Shown here: positions 19,601 through 27,418 of the stretch, in pieces
How positions within the stretch are numbered: position 1 is the stretch's first letter
Layout: every line of letters begins with the position of its first letter
Notes under the pieces: generated by a model
Databases searched by the model: none
Told to the model about the DNA's origin: nothing
The model's input: the letters and a program-made list of their open reading frames with translations, nothing else
NCBI GenBank assembly: GCA_040768585.1
Contig: JAXGMQ010000001.1
Location: forward strand, 124,001 to 188,000
Reading direction: 5' to 3'
Length of the DNA: 64,000 nucleotides
From: JAXGMQ01 sp040768585
Lineage (GTDB): Bacteria > Caldisericota > Caldisericia > JAAYUI01
Translations under genes and position numbers: made by a program

Positions 19601-19700
19601 TGGTCAGAGCATCACTTGAATCGATTGTCGGCAACACAAACGACGACAACAAAAGTGACAGCACAACAACGACCCTAACCGATAAAGCAACGTTTCTCAT
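16629..19700 (-). CDS. Large secreted protein: beta-sandwich repeats plus copper-amine-oxidase-N domain
   Basis: The 1023-aa product has a signal peptide (about residues 1-32). About four related modules of 110-120 aa follow, each with a pattern like I-T-L-x-F-P-x-x-T-x-x-P-x-x-I and P-G-x-Y-x-I. Two Ig-like modules are built around DT-x-x-P-T-x-x-I-x-S-P (about 690-900). The C-terminus carries a copper-amine-oxidase N-terminal-like domain (MVPFRYLADGLMGAVVGYD, YLPMREFIEGALGLEVQWD), which is a cell-surface module and not an enzyme. It is probably attached to or part of the envelope. ATG 19700 is chosen for AGGTGGTG 6 nt upstream. Confidence 0.85.
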   Translation of the reverse strand: MRNVALSVRVVVVLSLLLSSFVLPTIDSSDALTNKISAVIVEYFKPSQVSTAATMKIKIDINENLPIHSWIKIIFPDDWTMPDVPNVAKWKQVPEHWDKELERVLTSIYIATSPCTKCQGLPIVKTNKRKNQELIEKCGIDDENSIQFWTHLELSPDGPYDPIPITVASRAGFLNSETPGAYQICIETESEPIEVCSNDIFVVKSHVEPADVTLSNNSIDQNSSYNLKFRVGEGGSLDARRSRITLKFPDETIIPEYIEPSTIKVNGLPVSVDISTSPASYRLSFITPVDIENNGQVTVNISEKAGIINTSVPGEYSVDVFTNYEPDVVPSKKFTISRVGQKPIVIPPYAGQYASYKFSVFIPSPINQNDLITVEFPSGTELPSYMSGDKVLMDGNPCQLKPRVLPEENKIQLYAPAAYERGSIMLQFLEGTKIRNPGKPGTYKIYFTVQSSDETFESDEYDILEKLLTIDSVIVKPVNAKENASWTLEGSLEFNGGLEPGDTMTLTFPETTVVPDVISATDITFNGKPVRDVMSKENSITLTIPVKVELAGAFKIVITQDAGIENPSVSSTTHKILIKTSKSSKDGESVEFFIAPAKPVTTLAIRPSEPDGKNGWYVNAPEIDLVCPTKTATVYTWWNHKKESMKEWDPGWNRIADQQRIDTIYYYAEDTYGTEEIQSHIFKIDTLSPTFTISSPVGGSSAKTQDSKFIIKGTADATEMLVYDDPEQSSNVVPTITINGEIIDVIRPPEVGLDVIPEGIGDFELEVNLKEGENKFLIRAEDEAGNFVEKEVIITKDTIAPTIEITSPKPGETNHCDFIEVHGITEPGAIVTMNDDFVDVSADGTFIYDYTVLDPKQIEHVITYDVADDIGNKTQKMTYTIYYGTIAVIPTGGDQPSINGQAPTEDSAGYVSTSGKTMVPFRYLADGLMGAVVGYDATTRTASITATDGSYKIVHKIGTTYFDKTIAGKTTRVDIPAPSEIKNGRTYLPMREFIEGALGLEVQWDPATRTVTVPNYAKPELCK

Positions 19701-19731
19701 AAACAGCACCACCTACGAAGGTTTTTTGGTT

Positions 19732-19760
19732 AAAGTAGGGGTTTGAGGTACGTATCTCAA
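19732..19760 (-). promoter_or_regulatory. Promoter of the 16629-19700 gene overlapped by a palindrome
   Basis: On the minus strand TTGAGA (19760-19755) and TACTTT (19737-19732) are separated by 17 bp. An 18-bp near-perfect palindrome, TTGAGGTACGTATCTCAA (19743-19760, one mismatched pair), covers the -35 box and half of the spacer. Its position suits a repressor operator; the regulator is unknown. Confidence 0.45.
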
Positions 19761-19957
19761 GGAATTAGCAGTTAAGCAAGATAAAATCGCAGTTGGCAAA
19801 GTTAAATGACAATAACCGTCAGAATTCCACAAACCACAGGAACGCTTCACACTATAACCAATAAAACGGTTAAACGGCAAAACACTAAACGCTCAACTGA
19901 CCTCATATCGCTAATAAATTACTCAAGCTTTAGTTTATATTGTGTGTTGGAATTGAT

Positions 19958-20605
19958 ATGAAACAACTTATGAAGACATTCTACTTTGTTAGACACGGTC
20001 AGAGTCAGGGAAACCTTGATAAGGTCATGTGTGGAAGGTTCAACACAACATTGACAGAACTCGGTCGAAAACAAGCAAACGCCTGTGGTGAGTATCTCTC
20101 GACCAAAGGCATACAAGCACTCATCTCATCTGATTTGGTTCGTGCCTCTGAGACAGCTCAAATTATCAACAAACACCTCAACCTAGATCTAAAGTTCGAT
20201 TCCAGACTACAGGAGAGAGCATGTGGCATTTTTGAAGGAGTTGCATTTGAGGACGCAAAGCAAAATGATGCCTTTGATAAATTCATGAATAACTCACAAT
20301 TCAACGTTGAGGGTGGTGAAACAATATCTGCCCTGTACGAAAGAATTTCATATTTTATGCACGACCTCGTCAAAACAAACTCGTTTGAGAGAATCCTCCT
20401 TGTATCACACGGTGGGGTTCTCTGGACACTCGTCCCGTTTGTTCTTGGAGTACCAATCGACGACTATGAGGGTTATATCGGAATGGACAATTGCAGTGTG
20501 ACAGAGGTCGTCTGGGAAGAAGGCAGGGGTTTCGTGCTTTCTAGGCTAAATATTGCTAATCACCTGGATTCCCTTGGAGACAGCAGGCCATCCTGGCATT
20601 TCTAG
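19958..20605 (+). CDS. Histidine phosphatase / phosphoglycerate mutase family protein
   Basis: The 215-aa product belongs to the histidine phosphatase superfamily. It has the phosphohistidine motif VRHGQSQGN, the second catalytic region (SDLVRASETA), the acid/base Glu in LQERACGIFEG, and the C-terminal catalytic His in VSHGGVLWTL. Such proteins are 2,3-bisphosphoglycerate-dependent mutases or broad phosphatases (CobC, GpmB, PhoE type); the length fits the small phosphatase branch. ATG 19958 or ATG 19970 could be the start; the frame also holds an upstream TTG at 19940, but this is close to a TATATT -10-like box. No partner gene is evident. Confidence 0.88.
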   Translation: MKQLMKTFYFVRHGQSQGNLDKVMCGRFNTTLTELGRKQANACGEYLSTKGIQALISSDLVRASETAQIINKHLNLDLKFDSRLQERACGIFEGVAFEDAKQNDAFDKFMNNSQFNVEGGETISALYERISYFMHDLVKTNSFERILLVSHGGVLWTLVPFVLGVPIDDYEGYIGMDNCSVTEVVWEEGRGFVLSRLNIANHLDSLGDSRPSWHF

Positions 20606-20680
20606 CCCCTTATTGGTATTTCTTGAACTTACAGCTATCATAAACTGTATGAACCACATAAGCACAAGCTTGGAGGTACA

Positions 20681-23149
20681 ATGAGCATCTCTAAAACACT
20701 CATAATTATTTCAGTGGCTTTGTTCATGGTTGTGGCAACAGTCACTCCCATTTGCGAACCAACAGGGGATTTCGTTTGCGCAAGTGAGTTGCAATACGAA
20801 GTCGTCAAAGCTATCGGATATGGCCCCATAGGCGGACAATTGACGGCGCCGAAATCAATCGGTATTGATGGCGATAAGATATACATCATTGATGCAACCA
20901 GCAAAAATGGCTCCATCTTCCTTTCTGACGGCAAGTTTTTCAAATCATTTTCAATTCCCGGCACACTTAAGGTTGACGAGTTAAAGGCATCCATCTCACC
21001 AAAAATGGGAAATATCTGCTACACAACGCAAGACCAGGTTGTTGTGGCAACCACAAAGGGCGAGATAATGGAGAGTTTCGATGCCAAATCAACCGGAAAA
21101 CTAACAAATCCGCTTGCTGGTTTTATACTCAACGATTTATCATACATGGTTGCTGACCCGACAAACGGAATCGTCCTTTTTGATTCCAATGGAGTATTTG
21201 TAAATAGACCAATCATACCAGGAGACGACGGTGATGTATCAAACATTTTTGGCGTTGACGTCTCACAGAGCGGTGAGTTAGCAATCCTTTCCATTGTCAG
21301 ACCAGACAGCGGCAACCCACAGGATATCCAGAATAAGATCACAATCACAACATTCTCAAACACTTATTCTCGTTTACAGGCAATCAACGTTGAGACAGAC
21401 GAGATTTTCAATCCATCCTCGGGACTTATTCGTTTTGATAATTCAGGAAACGTTTACTTTTTCACAAAAGACGCCCAGGCGACGAGAGTATACAGCCCAA
21501 CTGGTGTTCTACTTGAGTCATTTGACCTTGGAATCACAAATGAGACCAATGTCAAAATCGGTGCAGGGAATCAGCTATATTTTGTGGATGGTAAGTTCTT
21601 CTATTCGACAAATTCAAAACTTGAGGATGCTGTTGCATACGCCACTTTCAAGGCAGAACCAATGCAGTTTGGAAATCCTTGTGATATCGCAATGTGTTCA
21701 GGTGATGGACTGGTGGTTTTTGATAAAACCCGCTCAGACATACAATTCTTCAATGAATCTGGACTAACCGGGGATATCAAACTTGGGAACAATGCTGACG
21801 TTCTGCTTTCAAACAATGACATCAGCGAGACGCTTGTTTACCGACCATCCAACAATTCTTTGGTTACCTACAACTGCAGCGGAATAGAAACAGCAAAGAT
21901 TGAACTTGACCCACAAATTGGCGTGATTGACAGACTCAAACCTGGAAGAAACGGTGAGTTGTTTGCACTCGATTCCAACGCCGGTGTTATCACCAGACTC
22001 AATAAGGGTGGTATCTACGTAAATCATTTTGGAATGCTTGGTCGCGGCGACGATAAATTTATCACACCGGTTGATTTGGCGTGTTCTCATGATGGCAGCG
22101 TATATGTGCTTGACGCTGGAGAGAATGCGATAAAAGTATTCAAGGAAGATGGCACCCCAGTCAGAACTATCAAGATCGACGAATTAGAGTTTAATAACCC
22201 CATGAGCATGACCGTCACAGAATCCCTTGATGTCGTTGTGGCAGATACAGGCAACCACAGGATCATTATTATTTCTCCTGACGGCAAGAGTTACTATGCA
22301 AGGGGTGGGGCAACCCCCCCCAGTTCCAAGAAGACAATCGCCGACTACTGGCAGAATCTTGGAACATTCAACAGCCCAACCCGCGTGGTATCTGCCGGCA
22401 GCAAGCTCTATGTACTCGATCAGGGAAACATTAGAATTCAGGTGTTCGAAAAGGGTGCTATCAAGATAGAACCAAAGCTCAAGATTGACTCAACAAATAT
22501 AAATTTTGGTGATTTGAGAGATGAATCAGTTCAAAAATCTATCACAATATCCAACACTGGAAATGGTACACTCAGCGGATCGATTGAGTCATCCGCAGCT
22601 TGGCTTGTACCCTCTCAAACTCAGTTCACAGGCAACACTGTTTCCGTTGACCTTAAGTGTGACATCAATCTTCTTCCCGCTTGGGTTACAAGCAACGCGA
22701 TAGTCACAATCAAAACCAATGGCGGAAACGTAGAGATTAATTGCAACGCAACAAGAGTCGGCAACAAGATTACTCTTCAAATAAACTCTCCAAAGGGAAC
22801 TATAAATGGTCAGAGCGTCAGTGTTGACCCACCTCCCACCATCTTGCAGGGCAATACTGTTGTGCCACTTAGATTTATAGGTGAAGCCCTTGGCGCAACC
22901 GTTGAGTGGTACGCTCCAGAAAAGCGAGTCACTTACAAACTTGGTGACAGAGAGGTCATCCTTTGGGTTGGAGTCAGAGAAGCCAAAGTCAATGGTCAGA
23001 TCATGAGTATGAATATCTCCCCAACCATCATCAACAGCCGAACTGTAGTGCCACTTCGATTCATCGGTGAAGCACTTGGCGCAACCGTTGAGTGGATTGG
23101 TGAGACAAGATCAATAAACATCTATTATCCGGAGCATCCGGAGAAATAG
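20681..23149 (+). CDS. Secreted NHL-repeat protein with copper-amine-oxidase-N domain
   Basis: GGAGGT lies 3 nt before the ATG. The 822-aa product has a signal peptide (about 1-25) and a long beta-propeller region (about 40-600), with NHL-type repeats clearest near the C-terminal half (FITPVDLACSHDGSVYVLDAGENAIKVF, NPMSMTVTESLDVVVADTGNHRIII). An Ig-like unit follows (about 605-690, NFGDL-x-x-x-SVQKSITISNTG), then a copper-amine-oxidase N-like domain made of two matching halves, each with VVPLRFIGEALGATVEW. It is presumably exported and surface-bound; no enzymatic residue set is visible. It shares its last domain type with the genes at 16629 and 39833. Confidence 0.86.
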   Translation: MSISKTLIIISVALFMVVATVTPICEPTGDFVCASELQYEVVKAIGYGPIGGQLTAPKSIGIDGDKIYIIDATSKNGSIFLSDGKFFKSFSIPGTLKVDELKASISPKMGNICYTTQDQVVVATTKGEIMESFDAKSTGKLTNPLAGFILNDLSYMVADPTNGIVLFDSNGVFVNRPIIPGDDGDVSNIFGVDVSQSGELAILSIVRPDSGNPQDIQNKITITTFSNTYSRLQAINVETDEIFNPSSGLIRFDNSGNVYFFTKDAQATRVYSPTGVLLESFDLGITNETNVKIGAGNQLYFVDGKFFYSTNSKLEDAVAYATFKAEPMQFGNPCDIAMCSGDGLVVFDKTRSDIQFFNESGLTGDIKLGNNADVLLSNNDISETLVYRPSNNSLVTYNCSGIETAKIELDPQIGVIDRLKPGRNGELFALDSNAGVITRLNKGGIYVNHFGMLGRGDDKFITPVDLACSHDGSVYVLDAGENAIKVFKEDGTPVRTIKIDELEFNNPMSMTVTESLDVVVADTGNHRIIIISPDGKSYYARGGATPPSSKKTIADYWQNLGTFNSPTRVVSAGSKLYVLDQGNIRIQVFEKGAIKIEPKLKIDSTNINFGDLRDESVQKSITISNTGNGTLSGSIESSAAWLVPSQTQFTGNTVSVDLKCDINLLPAWVTSNAIVTIKTNGGNVEINCNATRVGNKITLQINSPKGTINGQSVSVDPPPTILQGNTVVPLRFIGEALGATVEWYAPEKRVTYKLGDREVILWVGVREAKVNGQIMSMNISPTIINSRTVVPLRFIGEALGATVEWIGETRSINIYYPEHPEK

Positions 23150-23186
23150 ACATACTGCAGGTTTGTTTGTAGATTAAATACTTTGC

Positions 23187-23221
23187 GGGGGGATTTTTTC
23201 GAAACCCCCCCCCTTTTTTTT
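23187..23221 (+). terminator. Rho-independent terminator after the NHL/CuAO gene
   Basis: A run of six G (23187-23192) can pair with a run of nine C (23205-23213) around an ATTTTTTCGAAA loop, followed directly by eight T. It lies 37 nt downstream of the stop codon. Confidence 0.85.
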
Positions 23222-23616
23222 ATTTATCCAAAAATCACTAACGGGTTATATATGGTTTTGTCACAGCCAAACTGATGGATTCAACGATGTATTCTGAATC
23301 AGGTCAAGAATGAATAATACATTTTTATGAAAAGCTGACAAAAACAGAGAATAAGAGCAACGAATCATATCCTCATATAAAATATCACCAGTTGGCAAGA
23401 CGCAAAACATCTTGGTATTGACCATGCATGATGCGCTTGATGGAGCAGGGTCAATAATTAATACAAACGCTCTCAAATCTTACTTTTGGGGGAATTGTGG
23501 TGGAGACCTAGCGACATGAACACCCGACCTATTCAGTACTTTAAGTGGATGATGCACTCAATGAATTTGAATCAATAAAATACAACAATGAAATATATTT
23601 AAACTAACGGGTTTTT
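23222..23616. other. Intergenic region, mostly non-coding, containing a tRNA fragment
   Basis: This 395-nt gap separates the secreted-protein gene from the tRNA cluster. A 71-codon minus-strand frame at 23261-23476 has no start signal or known pattern, and I do not call it a gene. The only structured element is the degenerate tRNA-Ala 3' part at 23498-23539. Confidence 0.6.
23498..23539 (-). pseudogene. Degenerate 3' fragment of a tRNA-Ala gene
   Basis: Forty-two bases align without gaps to the 3' part of the intact tRNA-Ala(UGC) 119 bp further on. The identical runs are TGGTGGAGAC (CCA end and acceptor) and GAACACCCGACCT (T arm and variable region); about three quarters of positions match. 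The D and anticodon arms are missing, so it cannot be functional. It is probably a duplicated or integration-derived remnant. Confidence 0.6.
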
Positions 23617-23692
23617 TGGTGGAGACGAGGTGATTCGAACACCCGACCTCCTCGGTGCAAGCGAGGCGCTCTGCCAACTGAGCTACGTCCCC
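23617..23692 (-). tRNA. tRNA-Ala (anticodon UGC)
   Basis: This is a 76-nt cloverleaf on the minus strand with encoded CCA. GGGGACG pairs with CGTCTCC (one G-U), the D arm is TAGCTCAGTTGGCAGAGC, the anticodon arm CCTCG-CTTGCAC-CGAGG gives TGC, and the T arm is GGGTGTTCGAATCACCT. It is transcribed after tRNA-Ile. Confidence 0.95.
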
Positions 23693-23704
23693 CTAAAATG
23701 AAAA

Positions 23705-23781
23705 TGGTGGGCCTCAGTGGACTCGAACCACTGACCTCGTCCTTATCAGGGACGCGCTCTAACCAACTGAGCTAGAGGCCC
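23705..23781 (-). tRNA. tRNA-Ile (anticodon GAU)
   Basis: This is a 77-nt cloverleaf on the minus strand with encoded CCA. GGGCCTC pairs with GAGGCCC, the anticodon arm CGTCC-CTGATAA-GGACG gives GAT, and the T arm CAGTGGTTCGAGTCCACTG is complete. Ile(GAU) followed by Ala(UGC) is the order usual in 16S-23S rRNA spacers, but no rRNA is here. Confidence 0.95.
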
Positions 23782-23794
23782 ACACGAGAGTCAA

Positions 23795-23822
23795 ATTATA
23801 GTTAACAGATAACACCTGTCAA
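23795..23822 (-). promoter_or_regulatory. Promoter of the tRNA-Ile/tRNA-Ala pair
   Basis: On the minus strand TTGACA (23822-23817), 16 bp and TATAAT (23800-23795) form a consensus sigma70-type promoter, 14 nt upstream of the tRNA-Ile 5' end. Confidence 0.85.
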
Positions 23823-23840
23823 CAAATGAAGATGATACCC

Positions 23841-23868
23841 TTGACTTGATTCGATATAAAAATATTAT
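23841..23868 (+). promoter_or_regulatory. Promoter of tRNA-Ala(GGC)
   Basis: TTGACT (23841-23846), 16 bp and TATTAT (23863-23868) lie 13 nt upstream of the tRNA 5' end at 23882. Confidence 0.7.
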
Positions 23869-23881
23869 CTCCAAGTGTTGT

Positions 23882-23957
23882 GGGCCTGTGGCGCAGTTGG
23901 CAGCGCGTCTGCATGGCATGCAGAAGGTCAGGAGTTCGAATCTCCTCAGGTCCACCA
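23882..23957 (+). tRNA. tRNA-Ala (anticodon GGC)
   Basis: This is a 76-nt cloverleaf with encoded CCA. GGGCCTG pairs with CAGGTCC (one G-U), the D arm is TGGCGCAGTTGGCAGCGC, the anticodon arm TCTGC-ATGGCAT-GCAGA gives GGC, and the T arm is AGGAGTTCGAATCTCCT. It stands 101 bp before the defence gene pair. Confidence 0.95.
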
Positions 23958-23985
23958 TCTCTTATTTTCCCCCTTCAAAGTCAAT

Positions 23986-24014
23986 TAGACATTTTCTCTA
24001 GTTTTCTATATAAT
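23986..24014 (+). promoter_or_regulatory. Promoter of the Gabija-like operon
   Basis: TAGACA (23986-23991), 17 bp and TATAAT (24009-24014) give a near-consensus promoter. The predicted start near 24021 leaves a leader of about 38 nt with GGGAGGT before the GTG at 24059. Confidence 0.75.
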
Positions 24015-24058
24015 CCAGTATTGACAAACTTTTGCAGTTTCAAATGGGAGGTACTATC

Positions 24059-25828
24059 GTGGCTCAGATTGTAGACCTGAAAATCAAAAACTTCAGAGGA
24101 ATTAAGAACTTAGAAGTCAAATTCAATCCCGATCAGCAGATAATTTGTTTCATTGGTAGAGGAGACAGTGGTAAATCGACAATTCTGGAAGCAATAAATT
24201 ATGTGCTATATCCATACTGGTACATAAATTTTTCTGATACAGATTTCTTCAATTGCAATACCGATGAGAAAATTACTATTGAAGCTACTCTAGTGAATCT
24301 TCCTAAAGGATTTACAAGTGAGGATAATTTTGGACTAAATCTTCGAAAATACATACTGGAAAATGGTAATATTGAGGATGACATCTTGGACTTCGATAAA
24401 GAAAAGGAGCTAGAGGCTCTAACTATTCAACTCACTGTAGATGAAACACTTGAACCAGAATGGAATGTTATAAATGGAAAAGATAACAAATGCAGAATAT
24501 CACACAAAGATAGAGCAAAACTAAATTGTTTTAAGGTTTCTGATTTGATTGATAGTCATTTTTCGTTCAGTAAAGGTCGACCATTGTACACTTTGATGGG
24601 TTCAAAAGAAAAAGACGAAGCCAAAAAAAGCCAACTAGGTCTAATATACGAGAAGATTAAGAGTAATTTGGCTGAGTTAGAACTCAAAGAATTTGAAGAT
24701 CTTATTAAAACTATTTCCGATCAAGCTGCAATATTTGGGCTTAATACGGGAATACTAAAACCACTAATTGAACTTCAAAGATTGTCAATGGGAGATGAGA
24801 AATTAAGCTTGCATGACAACAATATCCCACTTCGCTTAAAGGGAAAAGGCAGCAAAAGATTAGCATCAATTGCAATTCAAACCGTAACAAAAGAAAGTAA
24901 TATTACCCTTATCGATGAGATAGAACAGGGATTAGAACCAGACAGAATCTGTCAGTTGATTCGAGCATTGAAAAATGATGTTGAGGGACAGGTTTTTGTA
25001 ACAACGCACTCGGGAAATGTAATCCAGGAGTTATCTGTTAGTGATTTACTCTTGATATCGAAGAATAACAATAATTTTGAAACATTCTCTAGGAGACTTG
25101 GACATCTAAACGATTATAAACTACAAGGTGCCATTAGAGCCTGCCCAGAAGCCTTTTTCTGTAAGAAAATAATTGTTTGTGAAGGCGCAACAGAGGTGGG
25201 TATCTGCAGAGCACTTGATAAATACAAACAATCCAAAGGCAAGAATTCATTTTCATATAATGATTGCACGTATATGAATGGAGGAGGTGGGACATATTTT
25301 ATTGAAAAAGCAAAGAAAATCAGCGAGATTGGCTTATTCGATGTTTCTATTCTTTGTGATTGTGATGATGATGCAACAAACCATCTAAAAGATGGCCTAC
25401 CTCCAGAAATACAAGTATTTGATTGTGAAGATGATTATTGCATCGAGAAACAAGTACTTTGGGATTTCACTGATAAAGGCGTAATAAAATTATCAGAATT
25501 GATATCAAAATTGAAATTTAGGGACAAACCAGATGAGTTAGATCATGCCTTAACTTCAATACCTGATTTTGAAATTTCAAATAACTGGAGAGAGGATGTC
25601 AACGATGATGTAAGAAATGGTCTGTTAAAGCTATTGTGTCCAAAGAATAAAAAAACTAAAGAGGAAAAAAAGCCTGGTGGAGAAAAAGGTGTTTTTAAGA
25701 ACATAACAAATGGAGAAATTTTAGGAGATTTTATTTTTCATAACATTTCATTACTAAAACCTAAATGTCATTTATTCCAGATTCTAAACGATCTATCTGA
25801 ATGGGTGGATGGTAATGGATTACTCTGA
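24059..25828 (+). CDS. gajA: OLD-family ATPase/TOPRIM nuclease, GajA-like (Gabija defence)
   Basis: GTG 24059, 6 nt after GGGAGGT, gives MAQIVDLKIKNFRG and 589 aa; the ATG at 24032 would add nine unconserved residues. The N-terminal half is an SMC/RecF-like ATPase: Walker A GRGDSGKST at 33-41, a signature-like RLKGKGSKRLASIA, and Walker B ITLIDEIEQG. The C-terminal half is a TOPRIM domain with the catalytic Glu in VCEGATEVG (about 373) and the DCDDD acidic motif (about 434). GajA is a DNA-nicking nuclease of the Gabija anti-phage system, controlled by nucleotide levels. The gene is notably A+T-rich beside its neighbours, which suggests transfer. It overlaps gajB by 14 nt. Confidence 0.85.
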   Translation: MAQIVDLKIKNFRGIKNLEVKFNPDQQIICFIGRGDSGKSTILEAINYVLYPYWYINFSDTDFFNCNTDEKITIEATLVNLPKGFTSEDNFGLNLRKYILENGNIEDDILDFDKEKELEALTIQLTVDETLEPEWNVINGKDNKCRISHKDRAKLNCFKVSDLIDSHFSFSKGRPLYTLMGSKEKDEAKKSQLGLIYEKIKSNLAELELKEFEDLIKTISDQAAIFGLNTGILKPLIELQRLSMGDEKLSLHDNNIPLRLKGKGSKRLASIAIQTVTKESNITLIDEIEQGLEPDRICQLIRALKNDVEGQVFVTTHSGNVIQELSVSDLLLISKNNNNFETFSRRLGHLNDYKLQGAIRACPEAFFCKKIIVCEGATEVGICRALDKYKQSKGKNSFSYNDCTYMNGGGGTYFIEKAKKISEIGLFDVSILCDCDDDATNHLKDGLPPEIQVFDCEDDYCIEKQVLWDFTDKGVIKLSELISKLKFRDKPDELDHALTSIPDFEISNNWREDVNDDVRNGLLKLLCPKNKKTKEEKKPGGEKGVFKNITNGEILGDFIFHNISLLKPKCHLFQILNDLSEWVDGNGLL

Positions 25829-27350
25829 AGAGGAACGTAAACTCTATGAGGAAATAGTTCGCAGTCCGAAATCATTTATCATTGCACCCGCCGGGTATGG
25901 TAAAACTCATACAATCGCAGAATGCCTAAAATATACAGATGGGAAAAGTCTCATTCTTACTCATACTCACGCTGGTGTGGCATCTCTTAAATCAAAAATT
26001 TCAGAACTAGGTATTCCAAAAGATAAATATAATGTGGAAACACTTGATAGTTACACACAAAAATATGTTCATTCTTATTACATGGGTGATGATTTGCCAA
26101 CTCAAGACAAGAAAGATGAGTATTTTAAGGCAATCAGAAAACATGCAAGCAAGATTTTTGAATCAGAACTCGTTCATAAAGTTATTCAAAACACCTATTC
26201 ACATATATTTGTAGATGAGTATCAAGATTGTTCAGTGATTCAGCATGAATTAGTCATGCAAATATCAAAGAACGTGAAACTGCATATTTTTGGTGATCCG
26301 CTGCAGGGAATATTTGATTTTGATGGTGAAATAGTAGATTTAGATTCCGAGTTTTTTAAAAATGAATTCAAACAATTCGAGTTACTAACACCGCATAGAT
26401 GGATAAAAAGTGGAAACAAAGCTTTAGGTGATGATTTGGTAGAAATCAGATCTTTGATTAAAAATAGTAAGGAGATTCAAATAGATAAATTTGACAATAT
26501 TGAATATTACATAATTCAAAATGCATCAAAAGGATATTTTCTTGCAAAATACAAGTATTTTAAAGAATTCATCGGAAGGTTAGACAATCTATTGATTGTA
26601 TTCCCACCTGTAAGAAAAGATTCCACAAAAGATGTAAAGGAGAATAAATATCATGAAAATAGTAGGATTAGTTTTGCAAAAAGTCTGAAGAGGTGGGGAG
26701 TAAAATTAATTGAGGCAATTGACAGAGAAGATTTCTATACTATTGCAAAGAAACTTGATAGCATAAAAGATTGTAAAAATAATGAGAAACTATTAAAAAC
26801 TCTCATTGACTCTTTTTTTCAAAAAATTTTTAATAAGAAGTTTTTAGAAAAATGGTTTAATCTTGATGTTGACTACCAATTATTTCGATTCAAAAAAGCA
26901 GAGAAAAAGGATTTGGCAAGTAAACATTTGCATAACCAAGTGGATGATTTTTTAACCAATCCATGTGCTTTGTCAGTGTACAATCTGTTGGAAGGATTGC
27001 TAGAATTACCAGACAGTTTCTATTCAAGAATTGATTTATTGTACGGAATACAAGGTGCATTAAAAATAGCTGCATCAAAGAACATTTCTGTCTATGAGGC
27101 TATGATTCAGCAGAGAAATATTATGCGAAGGAAAGGCAGAAATCCTCCAAACAAGATATTAGGTACAACGTTACTTACAAAAGGATTAGAATTTGACAAT
27201 GTTATCATACTCGAAGCTGATGAATTCGAAGATTATAAGCATCTATACGTTGCATTGACTAGATCTTGTAAAAGGCTTATCATCTTTTCAAAATCACCTA
27301 TCCTTAAACCCTCCTACTCAAAATCCAAAAATGGTTTATTCGATTGGTAA
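25815..27350 (+). CDS. gajB: UvrD-like helicase, GajB-like (Gabija defence)
   Basis: The 511-aa product is a superfamily 1 helicase with Walker A APAGYGKT at 24-31, Walker B VDEYQD at 133-138, motif III-like GDPLQGIFDF, and C-terminal motifs TTLLTKGLEFDNVIIL and HLYVALTRS. Its length is near that of GajB (about 494 aa) rather than full UvrD or PcrA (about 720 aa, as at 41682). The central part is Lys-rich, with low-complexity A/T-rich coding. ATG 25815 sits 6 nt after GGGTGG; ATG 25809 is possible. Pairing with an OLD nuclease identifies the Gabija type. No inhibitor or integrase gene is adjacent. Confidence 0.85.
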   Translation: MDYSEEERKLYEEIVRSPKSFIIAPAGYGKTHTIAECLKYTDGKSLILTHTHAGVASLKSKISELGIPKDKYNVETLDSYTQKYVHSYYMGDDLPTQDKKDEYFKAIRKHASKIFESELVHKVIQNTYSHIFVDEYQDCSVIQHELVMQISKNVKLHIFGDPLQGIFDFDGEIVDLDSEFFKNEFKQFELLTPHRWIKSGNKALGDDLVEIRSLIKNSKEIQIDKFDNIEYYIIQNASKGYFLAKYKYFKEFIGRLDNLLIVFPPVRKDSTKDVKENKYHENSRISFAKSLKRWGVKLIEAIDREDFYTIAKKLDSIKDCKNNEKLLKTLIDSFFQKIFNKKFLEKWFNLDVDYQLFRFKKAEKKDLASKHLHNQVDDFLTNPCALSVYNLLEGLLELPDSFYSRIDLLYGIQGALKIAASKNISVYEAMIQQRNIMRRKGRNPPNKILGTTLLTKGLEFDNVIILEADEFEDYKHLYVALTRSCKRLIIFSKSPILKPSYSKSKNGLFDW

Positions 27351-27418
27351 ACTTGCCAAACCCTCTTTTTTCCATATATTTGACGGGTAAGTAAACGAAA
27401 ATCCAAGGAGATGAGGAT

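Noticed and set aside
23261..23476. 71-codon minus-strand frame before the tRNA cluster
   Set aside because: No start signal and no recognisable motif; within a region that otherwise looks non-coding.
23795..23957. tRNA cluster as part of an rRNA operon
   Set aside because: No 16S, 23S or 5S sequence blocks are present on either side within the window.
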